Positions 7,998-17,109 of a stretch of DNA of 64,000 nucleotides are shown here, in pieces. The position numbers and the translations under genes are program-made. The first letter of the stretch is position 1, and each line of letters starts with the position of its first letter. Below the pieces are notes generated by a model. The model had not been told where the DNA came from. It made no database searches and worked only from the letters and a program-made list of their open reading frames with translations. The stretch lies in assembly GCF_024346375.1 (NCBI RefSeq), contig NZ_JAGQCV010000007.1, positions 1 through 64,000 of the forward strand, in the 5' to 3' direction. Source of the DNA: Synechococcus sp. ATX 2A4. Lineage in GTDB: Bacteria > Cyanobacteriota > Cyanobacteriia > PCC-6307 > Cyanobiaceae.

Positions 7998-9398
7998 TCA
8001 GCCCATCAGCCGCTTGATCAGGCCGAGCCGGTCGCCGTAGGGGGGATAGCGCAGCGGCACATCGAAGCGGAACGGACGCCGCAGCACGCTGCGCAGGTGC
8101 GAGAAGGTGTCGAAGCCGGATTGGCCGTGATAGCGACCCATGCCGCTGGGGCCCACGCCACCGAACGGAAGCTCCGGCACCCCCACCTGCATCACCACGT
8201 CGTTGAAGCAGACGCCCCCCGAACTGGTGCCTGCCAGCACCTGCTCCTGGGCGGCGGCACTGGTGCTGAACAGGTAGAGCGCCAGCGGCTTGGCCCCGCG
8301 CCGCACCCGGGTGATCGCCTCCTCCAGCGAGGCCACCGGCAGCACCGGCAGCAGGGGACCGAACAGCTCCTCCTGCATCAGCGGATCGTCGGCAGCCTCG
8401 ACCGCCAGCAGGGTGGGGGCCATGCGCAGGCGCTCCCGATCGCTCTGGCCGCCGGCCAGCAGCTGGCCCCGCTGCCGGGCGCCCTCCAGCAGGCCATACA
8501 GCCGCTCGAACTGCGGCCGGTTGACGATGCGGGCCAGATCCGGCGACGCCAGTGGGTCCTCGCCGTAGCAGCGCGTGATCTCCCGCGTCAGCCGCTCCAC
8601 CAGCGCCGGCCGCACCGACGCTTCCACCAACAGGTGGTCGGGGGCGATGCAGGTCTGACCGGCGTTGAGCCCTTTGCCCCAGATCAGGCGGCGGGCGGTG
8701 GTGTCCAGGTCGGCATCGGCCAGCACGATGGCCGGGCTCTTGCCGCCCAGCTCCAGGGTGACCGGCGTGAGGTGGCGCGCGGCCGCCTCCATCACCAGGC
8801 GGCCCACCCGGCCGCCGCCGGTGAAGAAGATGTGATCAAAGCGCAGCTGGAGCAGCTCGCTCGCCACCGCCCCGTCCCCTTCCACCACCTGCACCACATC
8901 GGGCTCGAGGTGGCGCGCCACCAGCTGGGCGATCAGGGCTGAGGTGCGCGGGGCATGTTCCGACGGCTTGAGCACGGCGCTGTTGCCCGCCGCCAGCGCA
9001 CTCACCAGGGGCTGGAGGGTGAGCGAAAAGGGATAGTTCCAGGGGCCGATGATCAGCACGCAGCCGAGCGGTTCTGGCAGCAGCCGGGCCTGGCCCGGCC
9101 TCTGGCTGAGTGGCACCGGCACCGGCCGGGGGGCCATCCAGCGGCGCAGCTGGCGCTGGCAGAGGCGCAGCTCCTGACGCACCGCCACCACTTCGAAATA
9201 GGCCTCCACCGGGGGCTTGGCCAGGTCGGCGGCCAGTGCCGCAAGGATCGCCTCCTCGGCGCCATCGAGCAGCGCCGTAAGCCGCGCGAGCTGGTCGCGG
9301 CGCCAGGCCAGCGGGCGGGTGAGTCCCCGGCTGACCGGCTCACGCAAGCTGTCCACGGCGGGCATGGCCACGGGGGCCACGGCGGTGGAGGCGGTCAT
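7998..9398 (-). CDS. Aldehyde dehydrogenase (ALDH3-like)
   Basis: NAD(P)-dependent aldehyde dehydrogenase of 466 residues from the ATG at 9398. Signatures: GPWNYPFSL (cofactor-binding), LKPSEHAP, FTGGGRVGR, catalytic Glu in TLELGGKSP and catalytic Cys in GLNAGQTCIAPD. The C-terminal PFGGVGPSGMGRYHG also fits. The overall form is that of class 3/fatty-aldehyde enzymes; in cyanobacteria such enzymes oxidise medium- and long-chain aldehydes. The open frame extends to 9560, but that part overlaps the divergent AlkB-like gene and lacks homology-like features. Confidence 0.93.
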   Translation of the reverse strand: MTASTAVAPVAMPAVDSLREPVSRGLTRPLAWRRDQLARLTALLDGAEEAILAALAADLAKPPVEAYFEVVAVRQELRLCQRQLRRWMAPRPVPVPLSQRPGQARLLPEPLGCVLIIGPWNYPFSLTLQPLVSALAAGNSAVLKPSEHAPRTSALIAQLVARHLEPDVVQVVEGDGAVASELLQLRFDHIFFTGGGRVGRLVMEAAARHLTPVTLELGGKSPAIVLADADLDTTARRLIWGKGLNAGQTCIAPDHLLVEASVRPALVERLTREITRCYGEDPLASPDLARIVNRPQFERLYGLLEGARQRGQLLAGGQSDRERLRMAPTLLAVEAADDPLMQEELFGPLLPVLPVASLEEAITRVRRGAKPLALYLFSTSAAAQEQVLAGTSSGGVCFNDVVMQVGVPELPFGGVGPSGMGRYHGQSGFDTFSHLRSVLRRPFRFDVPLRYPPYGDRLGLIKRLMG

Positions 9399-9513
9399 GG
9401 CAACGGCCGAACGACAGTGGTTCCAGCATGGCGGCTGCCACATGGCCACGGGGTCCGCTGGTGCGGGGTCGGTGGGTGGCCCCAGCTCCAGCGCAGCGGC
9501 GAGGGCGTGAAGA

Positions 9514-10164
9514 ATGGAACACCAACTTGATGTCTTGCAGCCAACGCCGCTAGCAGGCACCCTCCAGGTGGTGACCGGCGAGGGGCTGGCGTTGCGCTAC
9601 TGGCCCTTGTGGCTCGCGGATGCCGCGTCCTGGCTGGTTCGGCTCCGGGCTGAGGTGCCCTGGCGCCAGGAGCAGATCACGCTGTTTGGCCGCACCCATC
9701 CGATTCCCAGGCTCACCTGCTGGATGGGGGATCCCGGCTGCCACTACAGCTACAGCGGAGTGCGCCAGACGATTGAGCCCTGGACGGCTTCGGTGCAGCA
9801 ACTGCGTCCTCAGGTGGAGGCCGCCGCTGGCTGCCGGTTCAACTCCCTGTTGCTCAATCACTACCGCGATGGCAGCGACAAGCTCAATTGGCATGCCGAC
9901 GATGAACCCGAACTCAACCCGGAGCAACCGATTGCCTCCCTCAGCCTCGGGGCGGCGCGCAGCTTTCGCCTCAAGCCCCGGCAACCTGCTGCTGCCGCTG
10001 GCTCACCCCTGAGCTTTGAGCTGGGCGAGGGCGATTTGCTGGTGATGGATCCGCCCACGCAGCAGCACTGGTTGCACCAGCTGCCCCAGCGGCGGCGGGT
10101 TGCACGCGACCGCATCAATCTCACGTTTCGCGTGATTCGAAGGGGAGCGATTGCTCAGGGATGA
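9514..10164 (+). CDS. AlkB-like 2-oxoglutarate/Fe(II) oxygenase
   Basis: 216-residue member of the AlkB family, which repairs alkylated DNA or RNA bases by oxidative demethylation. The iron site is visible as HAD (residues about 127-129, in NWHADDEPEL) with the distal His in QHWLHQLP. The 2-oxoglutarate-binding Arg is in RINLTFRVI near the C-terminus. The substrate-loop phrase PRLTCWMGDPG is typical of bacterial and plant AlkB/ALKBH2-like proteins. Its promoter lies in the 115 bases shared with the divergent aldehyde dehydrogenase gene. Confidence 0.93.
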   Translation: MEHQLDVLQPTPLAGTLQVVTGEGLALRYWPLWLADAASWLVRLRAEVPWRQEQITLFGRTHPIPRLTCWMGDPGCHYSYSGVRQTIEPWTASVQQLRPQVEAAAGCRFNSLLLNHYRDGSDKLNWHADDEPELNPEQPIASLSLGAARSFRLKPRQPAAAAGSPLSFELGEGDLLVMDPPTQQHWLHQLPQRRRVARDRINLTFRVIRRGAIAQG

Positions 10165-10450
10165 GCTCAATGGGCGAGGGTGGGTTGCCATGTTGCTGGG
10201 CTGACTGTTCGGCAGGGCATTCGTGAGTGAGTTCACCTGCGCAGTCGGCAGGGTTGTCGATCAGTGCCGCTGCGGATCGTCGATTCCCGCCGCTCATCCG
10301 GGAGGCGCCACCACCGATACCGGGCAACGCCAGCAGGAGGCCCACTTCCCAAAATCCAGCCAACCCCAACGGCGCTCTCGCCCCCTCAGGGACGTTCCTC
10401 CCCTCCTGCTCTCCCTAGTGGTTTGCCCATGGCCTTCGCGCAGGGCTGGC

Positions 10451-12028
10451 TCAGGCCTTGATGGTGAGCCAGGTGAGCTGAAGTTCCTTGAGCTGCTGGG
10501 TCAGTGAGGGGATCTTCAACCTGGTGGGCGCTTCGCCGTGCAATGCCAAAGAGTAAATGAGTCCGAGGCAGAACTTCCCTTGGAAGTAACCGCCATGCGA
10601 ATCCACGCCCGAACGACTAATGAAATTGCAAAGTGTCGTTGTGAGGTGGTTGGCCAGGCGGCAGAGGGGATGGCGCGCCGTCATTCCGCTCAACCGCCGG
10701 CGGCGCCTCTGGCTGCTTGAGGAAGCTGGCGGAGCATTGACACCGACATCCGTGTAGTCGGTGCAGCTCACAACGTTGAAGGAGTGCCCGATGCTTTCAG
10801 GGCAGTGAAAGGGCGGGTCTGTCATCTTGACGCTGCCGAACAGCCCATTCAGCACCAGTGACTTCATCGTGCCGCTGGATTCCCCATAGGGGCAGGTGTG
10901 AGCGGCACCTTGCTGGGCAATCGATAGGTTCCCGAGCCGGTATCCTCCCTGTTTGCTTCTGGAGGGAAAGACGAAATAGTTTGCCAATGTGGAAGCAAGC
11001 CTCAAAACAATATCGGCATCATTAACGAACAGAAACGACTCTTCAAAGCGACGCATGGAGGCCAGAAGATAATTGGAGCGGCCGGTGGTCACCGCCCAGA
11101 TGGGAATGTCTGGTGCTACAAGGATCAATTGCTTCAATTGGTAATGGTTGCCAAGCCGGGACAAGGCATTGGCATGCTGCTGCGTTGGTTTCTGAGGGGC
11201 GAAGCCTGCGACCTCGCCAAAAGGGCCGTCTTCAGAGAGCTCTTTCCAGCGCGCGATGGCGGCCTCTTCAAAAACATTGGAGAGCATCCGCACCGTCTGG
11301 GTGGCGACGAAACATCCCATGCTGTGGGCCAGGATGCTGAGCTTGATCTGGCTGGGGAATGGGGTGTGAAGCGCAGCTGCTGCTGGATCGTGATTCAGCT
11401 GCTCCTTGATCAGCACCGGCAGCCATCGCACCAGCTCCACGGCGTCGTAAACGCCATGATTGGCGGCACGATCGCGATCGCGAAAGTAAACAACGAGCCG
11501 CAGCGCGATCAGGGCCGCGCCAAATCCAAGCAGCCAGAGCCCAAGGCCTTGGAGAAACCCGCCCAGGCTCACCCCTGCGATGGCAAGAGCGAAGAGCAGC
11601 AAGAGCGGATAGGGCATGGCCAAGAGCCAGGCTTTCCATTGGGACAGCAAGATGCGCTCCGATGGCCAGCAGTAGTCGATGAACAGGACATAGTCGTCTG
11701 GGGGGGTGTCACTAGTGTCTGTGTTGAATCTCTTTTGATTTTGCTCGAATCCCTCTTCAATGCTTTTTAGCGGCATGTTGTAGCCATGAATATTGAGGAC
11801 AACTTTGATCTTGTCGGAGATATCGGTCGTTCCCTTGGCGGCCTCGCTCAACAGGAAAGCCCTTAGATCGTCCTTGAGTCTTTTGAGATTCTCGTCAGCT
11901 TGATCTGCTGACAGGTCTGCACGGATCTGGTCTTCTGCGTTGATCGGTGCGCTGCTGCAGATCAGGGCGTGTGCGAAGTAGGGGCTGCATTCGCACCTTT
12001 TGATCACAAGCTGGCGATATGTTGGCAT
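10451..12028 (-). CDS. DUF900-type alpha/beta hydrolase with membrane segments
   Basis: 525-residue protein from the ATG at 12028 (MPTYRQLVIKR). An upstream ATG at 12187 would add a disordered N-terminus. The early part has the alpha/beta-hydrolase strand KVVLNIHGYN (His-Gly oxyanion motif) followed by FIDYCWPSE. Two adjacent hydrophobic segments (about residues 140-180) interrupt the fold. The nucleophile elbow is LAHSMGC near residue 240, as in lipases and DUF900 proteins. The C-terminal 110 residues include an Arg-rich patch (SSSQRRRRRLSG) and look lineage-specific. Substrate unknown; membrane association is inferred. GC is lower than in neighbours. Confidence 0.8.
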   Translation of the reverse strand: MPTYRQLVIKRCECSPYFAHALICSSAPINAEDQIRADLSADQADENLKRLKDDLRAFLLSEAAKGTTDISDKIKVVLNIHGYNMPLKSIEEGFEQNQKRFNTDTSDTPPDDYVLFIDYCWPSERILLSQWKAWLLAMPYPLLLLFALAIAGVSLGGFLQGLGLWLLGFGAALIALRLVVYFRDRDRAANHGVYDAVELVRWLPVLIKEQLNHDPAAAALHTPFPSQIKLSILAHSMGCFVATQTVRMLSNVFEEAAIARWKELSEDGPFGEVAGFAPQKPTQQHANALSRLGNHYQLKQLILVAPDIPIWAVTTGRSNYLLASMRRFEESFLFVNDADIVLRLASTLANYFVFPSRSKQGGYRLGNLSIAQQGAAHTCPYGESSGTMKSLVLNGLFGSVKMTDPPFHCPESIGHSFNVVSCTDYTDVGVNAPPASSSSQRRRRRLSGMTARHPLCRLANHLTTTLCNFISRSGVDSHGGYFQGKFCLGLIYSLALHGEAPTRLKIPSLTQQLKELQLTWLTIKA

Positions 12029-12528
12029 GGCCGAACCTGTCACGGCAGTTGGCGGCGGCGATCCTCCGTTGTCTACAGCTGATTTCGGCTCTTGTCTATC
12101 TTTATGAAGAAGATTCTGGCCGCCACCTGCCGGCTTTTTGGCTATTCCTTGAGAAGGCTTGTGTTGGTTGGGCTTCCAGCTGCGCATGAACGGGGCGAAC
12201 AGCGTTCTGCCTTCGCTTCGGCCTCTTGCTGAGCACTGAAGCCTGTCGGCCTTTCCGTTGAGAGCTGGACTGCGGGAGCAGCATCGCGTGCCAGGGCAGG
12301 ATCGATGCCTGATTGATCCTGATCCAGCTAGATTATGACAGCCTTAAGAAGGGCAGACTTTGTGAACTTTAACGTTTCCTCATTCTTAATCATGTAAAGA
12401 TGGTTGATCGGCGATGTGCAGCTCATTGTCTGTTGCCTGGGGTTGAGTCGTGCCGCTTTGCGGCGACTTTGCGGTGACTTTGCGGCGATTGATGATTTCC
12501 CCCTCCCCTCCTCCTCTCGGTAGATGCC
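12029..12528. other. Spacer between divergent hydrolase and haloperoxidase-like genes
   Basis: About 500 bases without a convincing gene. It contains the upstream part of the hydrolase frame (to 12187, possibly coding if the longer start is used). An AT-rich likely promoter zone lies around 12330-12420, and a threefold 11-bp direct repeat at 12456-12488. Confidence 0.6.
12456..12488. repeat. Three 11-bp direct repeats upstream of the haloperoxidase-like gene
   Basis: CTTTGCGGCGA, CTTTGCGGTGA and CTTTGCGGCGA follow each other without gaps (12456-12466, 12467-12477, 12478-12488), ending 40 bases before the ATG at 12529. The helical-turn spacing would put all copies on one DNA face, which suits an operator, but slippage is equally possible. 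Confidence 0.75.
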
Positions 12529-13410
12529 ATGAGCATTTCTATGGGCCTATCTGCCTTCAGCCTGCCTGCTTATGCCCTCAAGGGGCCCCAGGTCGATCCC
12601 GGCGCGTCGCTTGCGATCGCTGATGGCCGGCTGCGTTTCCCGACACTCACGGACATCCGTAGGCGCTGTGACCCCCTGCTCGCTCAGCATCCCTTCCCAG
12701 CCAGCCAATCTGCACTTGATGACGATCTGGAAGAGCTGATTGCCCTGCAAGACATTCGCCATACCCAGGCCATTGAGGGGTGTTTCAAGAGCCGATCCCG
12801 GAAGCCCCTTTCGGATTTTCTGACGATCAGGTTCGAGGCGAGCGATGGGTTTTCCGGTCAACACAAAGTTGGCGGGCCTTGCCTGCTCACAGGAGCTGAG
12901 CTGGCGCGCTGGTTTGAGAACGACACACCACTGCTGGGGGGCTGGATGGCCCTGAATGCGCTGTTGGCAAAACATAAGAAGCCACCCACGCAGCAGGCGT
13001 TGATCTGGGCCGCCCTGGATGCCGCTATCGCCGCGGCATTGCTGGCCGCCTGGCATTACAAGTGGATGGAGCCGACATCCCGTTTGAAGCCCCGTCCGAG
13101 TGAAGTGTGCGATCAATTGGTGATCCTCTACGGCAAAGACCTTGCTGGATGTCCGATCGCGAATCCGAACGGATTCTCAGGGGTCCCGAGGCATCCCGCT
13201 TACCCCTCAGGCCATAGCACTGTTAGCGGTGCGACAAGCGCACTCCTGAAGCGCTTCTTCCCGGATCAGAGTGACCAGATCCAACTCGACAATCTTGCTG
13301 ATAACGCTGGACTCGCCAGGATGTGGGCTGGGATTCACTACAGGGCTGACCACGAGTTCGGTCTCGCGCTTGGATGTGCAGTGGCGGATCTGGTTTTCCC
13401 CGCTGCTTAG
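12529..13410 (+). CDS. Vanadium-dependent haloperoxidase / PAP2-superfamily protein
   Basis: 293-residue protein with the three-part active-site signature of the PAP2/vanadium haloperoxidase superfamily. These are a Lys and Arg-Pro pair in the KWMEP...RLKPRP region (about 183-195), PSGHSTVSGA near 225 and RMWAGIHYRADHEFG near 264-278. Family members bind vanadate or phosphate and either oxidise halides or hydrolyse phosphate esters; sequence alone does not separate the two. The spacing and the GIHYR.D phrase favour the haloperoxidase-like branch. There is no clear signal peptide, although residues 1-17 are mildly hydrophobic. Three 11-bp repeats precede it. Confidence 0.85.
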   Translation: MSISMGLSAFSLPAYALKGPQVDPGASLAIADGRLRFPTLTDIRRRCDPLLAQHPFPASQSALDDDLEELIALQDIRHTQAIEGCFKSRSRKPLSDFLTIRFEASDGFSGQHKVGGPCLLTGAELARWFENDTPLLGGWMALNALLAKHKKPPTQQALIWAALDAAIAAALLAAWHYKWMEPTSRLKPRPSEVCDQLVILYGKDLAGCPIANPNGFSGVPRHPAYPSGHSTVSGATSALLKRFFPDQSDQIQLDNLADNAGLARMWAGIHYRADHEFGLALGCAVADLVFPAA

Positions 13411-13512
13411 GGGAGGGGTCCTCGATCGCGCTGATGTTGAAAGGGAGGGGCACTTAGGGGTGCTGGCCGCTCTGGCTGGGTACCTTGAACCCCTCCGGTC
13501 GCTTCCTCTGCC

Positions 13513-14022
13513 ATGGCTGAACGCACCGTGCTGCAGTTGGGGGATCCGCGGCTGCGCCAGGTGTCCTTCTCGGTGACCACGTTTGGCACCGCCGAGCTGC
13601 GGGCCCTGATCACCGACCTGCGCGACACGATGGCGGCGTGCGATGGGGCGGGTCTGGCGGCGCCGCAGATCGGCGTGCCGCTTCGGGTGGTGATCTTTGG
13701 GATCACCCACAACCTGCGGTATCCGGAAGCCCCACCGATCCCGGAAACGGTGCTGATCAATCCGCAGATCACCCCGCTCGGCGCCGCGCGGCAGGCCGGC
13801 TGGGAGGGATGCCTGAGTGTGCCGGGGCCGCGTGGTGAGGTGACCCGCTGGCAGGCGATTCACTACCAGGGCTTTGATGCGGAGGGAGAGCCAATCGTGC
13901 GGTCCGTGGAGGGCTTTCATGCCCGCGTCGTTCAGCACGAATGCGACCATCTCAACGGCGTGCTCTTCCCCGACCGGCTCGAGGACAGCAGTGGCTTCGG
14001 CCTTACCGGCGAGCCGCGCTGA
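13513..14022 (+). CDS. def: Peptide deformylase
   Basis: Metallo-hydrolase that removes the formyl group from the initiator methionine of new proteins. All three motifs are intact in the 169-residue product: GAGLAAPQIGV (about 45-55), EGCLSVP (about 98-104, Cys is a metal ligand) and QHECDHLNG (about 141-149, two His ligands and the catalytic Glu). It stands alone between the haloperoxidase-like gene and two tRNA genes on the other strand. Confidence 0.97.
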   Translation: MAERTVLQLGDPRLRQVSFSVTTFGTAELRALITDLRDTMAACDGAGLAAPQIGVPLRVVIFGITHNLRYPEAPPIPETVLINPQITPLGAARQAGWEGCLSVPGPRGEVTRWQAIHYQGFDAEGEPIVRSVEGFHARVVQHECDHLNGVLFPDRLEDSSGFGLTGEPR

Positions 14023-14106
14023 CGGCTGCAGCCCCTGCTTGCGCAGCTGGCCATGGGGACCGACAGGCCGAAGGGCCAACCCCAGTGCCGGAAAGGGTTG
14101 GGAGGA

Positions 14107-14178
<72 letters not shown>

Positions 14179-14188
14179 ATGTGGAAGG

Positions 14189-14270
14189 TGGGCCGGGTTG
14201 GATTTGAACCAACGTAGGCAGAGCCAGCGGATTTACAGTCCGCCCCCATTAACCACTCGGGCACCGACCC
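14189..14270 (-). tRNA. tRNA-Tyr (anticodon GTA)
   Basis: 82-nt class II tRNA on the minus strand. It has acceptor GGGTCGG pairing with CCGGCCC (one G-U), an anticodon loop CTGTAAA with anticodon GTA, a long variable arm typical of bacterial tRNA-Tyr, and T-loop GGTTCAAATCC. It is upstream of tRNA-Thr in a two-gene cluster. Confidence 0.95.
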
Positions 14271-14305
14271 GCTCCACCCGAGAAACTTACCAGTCGACCT
14301 TCCCC

Positions 14306-14752
14306 ATGCAGCTGCTCGTGCTTCACGGCCCCAACCTCAACCTGCTGGGGCGCCGTGAGCCTGGCCTTTACGGGGTCAGCACCCTTGAGGCCATCAACGC
14401 GGCGCTGACGGCCCAGGCAGAGGAGCTGGGGGTGGGACTGGCCTGTTTTCAGAGCAACCACGAGGGGGCATTGGTGGACCGCATCCATCAGACGGCCGGT
14501 GAGAGCGACGGCATCGTGATCAACGCCGGTGCCTATACCCACTCGTCGATCGCGATCCGCGATGCGCTGCTGGGGGTGGCCTTGCCCTTTGTGGAGGTGC
14601 ACCTCAGCAACGTCCACGCCCGCGAACCGTTCCGGCACCACTCCACCCTCGCCGATCGGGCGGTGGGCGTGATCTGCGGCTTCGGGCCCGCCAGCTACCG
14701 CCTCGGCCTCGACGGCCTGGTGGCCCACCTGCGCGCCCAGGAGGAGGCATGA
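14306..14752 (+). CDS. aroQ: 3-dehydroquinate dehydratase, type II
   Basis: Shikimate-pathway enzyme converting 3-dehydroquinate to 3-dehydroshikimate. The 148-residue protein starts [19 protein letters not shown]. It has the catalytic Tyr in GLYG (about 22), the NAGAYTHSS motif with substrate-binding Asn and His, and VEVHLSN with the catalytic His near 100. The frame is open upstream but would run into tRNA-Tyr, so the ATG at 14306 is chosen. Its stop overlaps the miaE start (ATGA), implying translational coupling. Confidence 0.97.
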   Translation: MQLLVLHGPNLNLLGRREPGLYGVSTLEAINAALTAQAEELGVGLACFQSNHEGALVDRIHQTAGESDGIVINAGAYTHSSIAIRDALLGVALPFVEVHLSNVHAREPFRHHSTLADRAVGVICGFGPASYRLGLDGLVAHLRAQEEA

Positions 14753-15405
14753 GCACCACCGCTTCCCTGCCGCTGGCGGCCGGCGTGACCGCGGCCGCAC
14801 CTGCCCGGGTGAAGTGGCTGGCGGCCCCCAGCAGCGACGTCTGGCTGGAGCAGGCCCTGGCTCTCCCCGAGCTGCTGCTGATCGACCATGCCCACTGCGA
14901 ACGCAAGGCGGCGGGCGTGGCGTTGCAGCTGATGTTCCGTTACCCCTCCGACGGGGAGCTGGCCGCGGTGCTCAGCCCCCTGGCCCGTGAGGAGCTCGAG
15001 CACTTCGAGCGGGTGCAGGCTTTGCTGGAGCGGCGAGGCCACGCCCTGCGCGCCCTGGCGGCCCCGCCCTACGGCGCTGCCCTGGCTGGCCAGGTGCGGC
15101 GGGGCGAGCCGCAGCGCATGCTCGACAGCTTCCTGGTGGCCGGCCTGATCGAGGCCCGCAGCCACGAACGCATGGCTCTGCTGGCTGCCCACAGCCCTGA
15201 TCCGGAGCTGGCGGCCCTCTACGGCGACCTGCTGGCCAGCGAGGCGCGCCACTTCGGCGTCTACTGGGTGCTGGCCGAAGCGCGCTTCAGCCGCGAAGCC
15301 ATGGTGGAGCGGCTGGAGCAGCTGGCGCTCGCGGAGGTTCAGGCCCTCACAGGGGTGCTGGCCGATCCGGGGCTCGTGCGGATGCACTCGGTGGGGGTGG
15401 GTTGA
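14749..15405 (+). CDS. miaE: tRNA-(ms2io6A37) hydroxylase, MiaE-like
   Basis: Ferritin-like di-iron monooxygenase that hydroxylates the isopentenyl side chain of modified A37 in tRNA. The 218-residue protein shows the di-iron ligand pattern: Glu/His in [12 protein letters not shown] (about 46-57), EELEHFERV (about 82-90), Glu in [11 protein letters not shown] (about 129-139) and EARHFGVYW (about 165-173). Its start overlaps the aroQ stop by four bases, so the two are co-translated although functionally unrelated. Confidence 0.92.
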   Translation: MSTTASLPLAAGVTAAAPARVKWLAAPSSDVWLEQALALPELLLIDHAHCERKAAGVALQLMFRYPSDGELAAVLSPLAREELEHFERVQALLERRGHALRALAAPPYGAALAGQVRRGEPQRMLDSFLVAGLIEARSHERMALLAAHSPDPELAALYGDLLASEARHFGVYWVLAEARFSREAMVERLEQLALAEVQALTGVLADPGLVRMHSVGVG

Positions 15406-15486
15406 CCCCGGGGGGCGGCAACGCCAGCGGCGTGGCTTTGCAGAGTTGCCAGGCCGCAGGCGTTGTCACGGTCGATTGGCCTGGTC

Positions 15487-16074
15487 TCAAACGGCGGCCA
15501 GCAGTTCGTCGAGCAGGGGGAACCGTTCGGCGATGGCCTCACCGGTGAAGTTGGCCACCCACCCCTCCGGGTTGTCGAAGAAGCGCAGGGCGGCGAAGTG
15601 GGGCTCGGGCCCCATGTCAAACCAGTGGGGCGTGCCGGCCGGCACGGAGATCAGGTCGTTGCGCTCGCACACCACCTGCAGCACCTCATGACCGAGGTGA
15701 AGGCAGAAGAGGCCACGCCCTTCCACGAAGAAGCGCACCTCGTCTTCGCTGTGGGTGTGCTCCGAGAGGAACTTCTGCCGCAGTGCCGCCCGGTCCGGAT
15801 GGTCGGGCGTGAGGCGGATCGCATCGACCGTGGGATAGGCGCCGCTGCTCTGCAGCCGGGCGATCTCCTCGGCGTAGAGCGCCAGCAGCGCGTCGGCAGT
15901 GGTGGCCTCGCCAGTGGCAGCCCGGGCCGGCCAGCGCTCGAAGCGGATGCCGCGGGCCTCCAGCTCCTGGCGGATCCGGTCGCCGTCGCTGGTGCGCAGC
16001 GTGGGCGGGCAGGGGGCGCCGGTAGGCGCGCTGCTGCCGTCGGCGGGCAGCTGGTGAATGGCCAGCAGAGTCAT
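15487..16074 (-). CDS. mtnD: Acireductone dioxygenase
   Basis: Cupin-fold metal dioxygenase of methionine salvage. It converts acireductone, the MtnC product, to the 2-keto precursor of methionine and formate (Fe form). The 195-residue protein has the metal ligands in the SEHTHSEDEVRFFVEG stretch (two His and a Glu, about 99-113) and the third His in GTPHWFDMG near 142. The ATG at 16074 is chosen; the frame continues upstream into the divergent cobI region but is unlike the family there. Distance to mtnBC is about 13 kb. Confidence 0.95.
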   Translation of the reverse strand: MTLLAIHQLPADGSSAPTGAPCPPTLRTSDGDRIRQELEARGIRFERWPARAATGEATTADALLALYAEEIARLQSSGAYPTVDAIRLTPDHPDRAALRQKFLSEHTHSEDEVRFFVEGRGLFCLHLGHEVLQVVCERNDLISVPAGTPHWFDMGPEPHFAALRFFDNPEGWVANFTGEAIAERFPLLDELLAAV

Positions 16075-16222
16075 CGGGGTGGGTACAGGCGATCGCTCAA
16101 GCCTATGGAACGCCTGCGGGCCAGGAGGGTTGGTGCGCAGAATCGGCGCCGGTGGGCCGGGTTGAGCCGAGGAGCCCGCGGCGTGATGGGATGAACCCCA
16201 CGGACGTGGTGGCAACAACCCC

Positions 16223-17047
16223 ATGAGCGAGGCCCTCTCGGTGCCCCAAGGCTCCCCCGGTTTTCCCGGCCTTTCTGGCCTGCCCGGCCCCACCGGCGCC
16301 TGCGGTTTGCCGGGGCTCACGCTGGTGGGCGTGGGTCCGGGCGACCCGGATCTGCTCACGGTGGCGGCGGTGCGGGCGATCGCCGCTGCCGACCTGGTGG
16401 CCTATCCGGTGGCGCAGGCGGGGGGGGAGGGGATGGCCGCGGCGATCGCGGCGCCCTGGCTGCAGCCGGGGCAGGCCATCTTGCCGCTGGTGTTTCCGAT
16501 GGTGGCGGAGCCTGAGCCGCGGCGTCTGGCCTGGCGGGCTGCGGCTCAGGTGCTGGCTGTTGCGGTGGCCGCTGGCCAGCGGGTGGTGCTGTTGTGCGAG
16601 GGGGATGTGTCGTTGTATGCCAGCGCCTCCTACGTGCTCCTGGCCCTGCGCGCCGCCCATCCCGCCTGCCCGGTGCGGCTCATCCCGGGCATTCCGGCTG
16701 TGGCAGCCGCGGCGGCCGCCGGGCTGTGGCCCCTGGCCCTGCAAGGCCAGGGGCTGTTGGTGCGCCCCACGCCCGATGCGCCAGAGCTGCTCGATGCCCT
16801 GCTCGACGCCATCGCCCTGGAGCCCCCGCAGGCGCGCACCGGCCTGGCGCTGCTGAAGCTGGGCCACCGCTGGAGCTGGGTGCGGCCGCTGCTGGCGCGG
16901 CGCGGGCTGCTGGGGGAGGCGCTGTTCGCCCAGCGGGTGGGCTGGCCCGATCAGCTGGTGGTGCCGGCCGATGCGGTGGCTGGCGAGCAGCGGCCCTACT
17001 TTTCCCTTCTGCTGATCCGATCCGGCTGGCCGTCGGTATTGCCCTAG
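16223..17047 (+). CDS. cobI: Precorrin-2 C20-methyltransferase
   Basis: Cobalamin-pathway SAM-dependent methyltransferase (CobI/CbiL). The tetrapyrrole-methylase core begins at about residue 33 with LTLVGVGPGDPDLLTVAAVRA. It continues with VAYPVAQ, the VVLLCEGDVSLYASASYV segment (about 128-145) and the IPGIPAVAAAAAA segment near 160. The first 32 residues are unusual: eight Gly-X-Y triplets (GSPGFPGLSGLPGPTGACGL) precede the catalytic domain. An internal start cannot be excluded because no strong ribosome-binding site is visible. It is divergent from mtnD. Confidence 0.9.
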   Translation: MSEALSVPQGSPGFPGLSGLPGPTGACGLPGLTLVGVGPGDPDLLTVAAVRAIAAADLVAYPVAQAGGEGMAAAIAAPWLQPGQAILPLVFPMVAEPEPRRLAWRAAAQVLAVAVAAGQRVVLLCEGDVSLYASASYVLLALRAAHPACPVRLIPGIPAVAAAAAAGLWPLALQGQGLLVRPTPDAPELLDALLDAIALEPPQARTGLALLKLGHRWSWVRPLLARRGLLGEALFAQRVGWPDQLVVPADAVAGEQRPYFSLLLIRSGWPSVLP

Positions 17048-17109
17048 GGCTATCGCCCCGCGGCTGTGACAGCCTTTGGCTGGTTTCCCCCACCCCCACC
17101 ACCCGTTCC

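Noticed and set aside
16594-17109. Upstream extension of the DUF4079 frame inside cobI
   Set aside because: This part overlaps cobI in another frame and is Arg/Pro/Gly-rich; the membrane protein clearly starts at the ATG at 17110.
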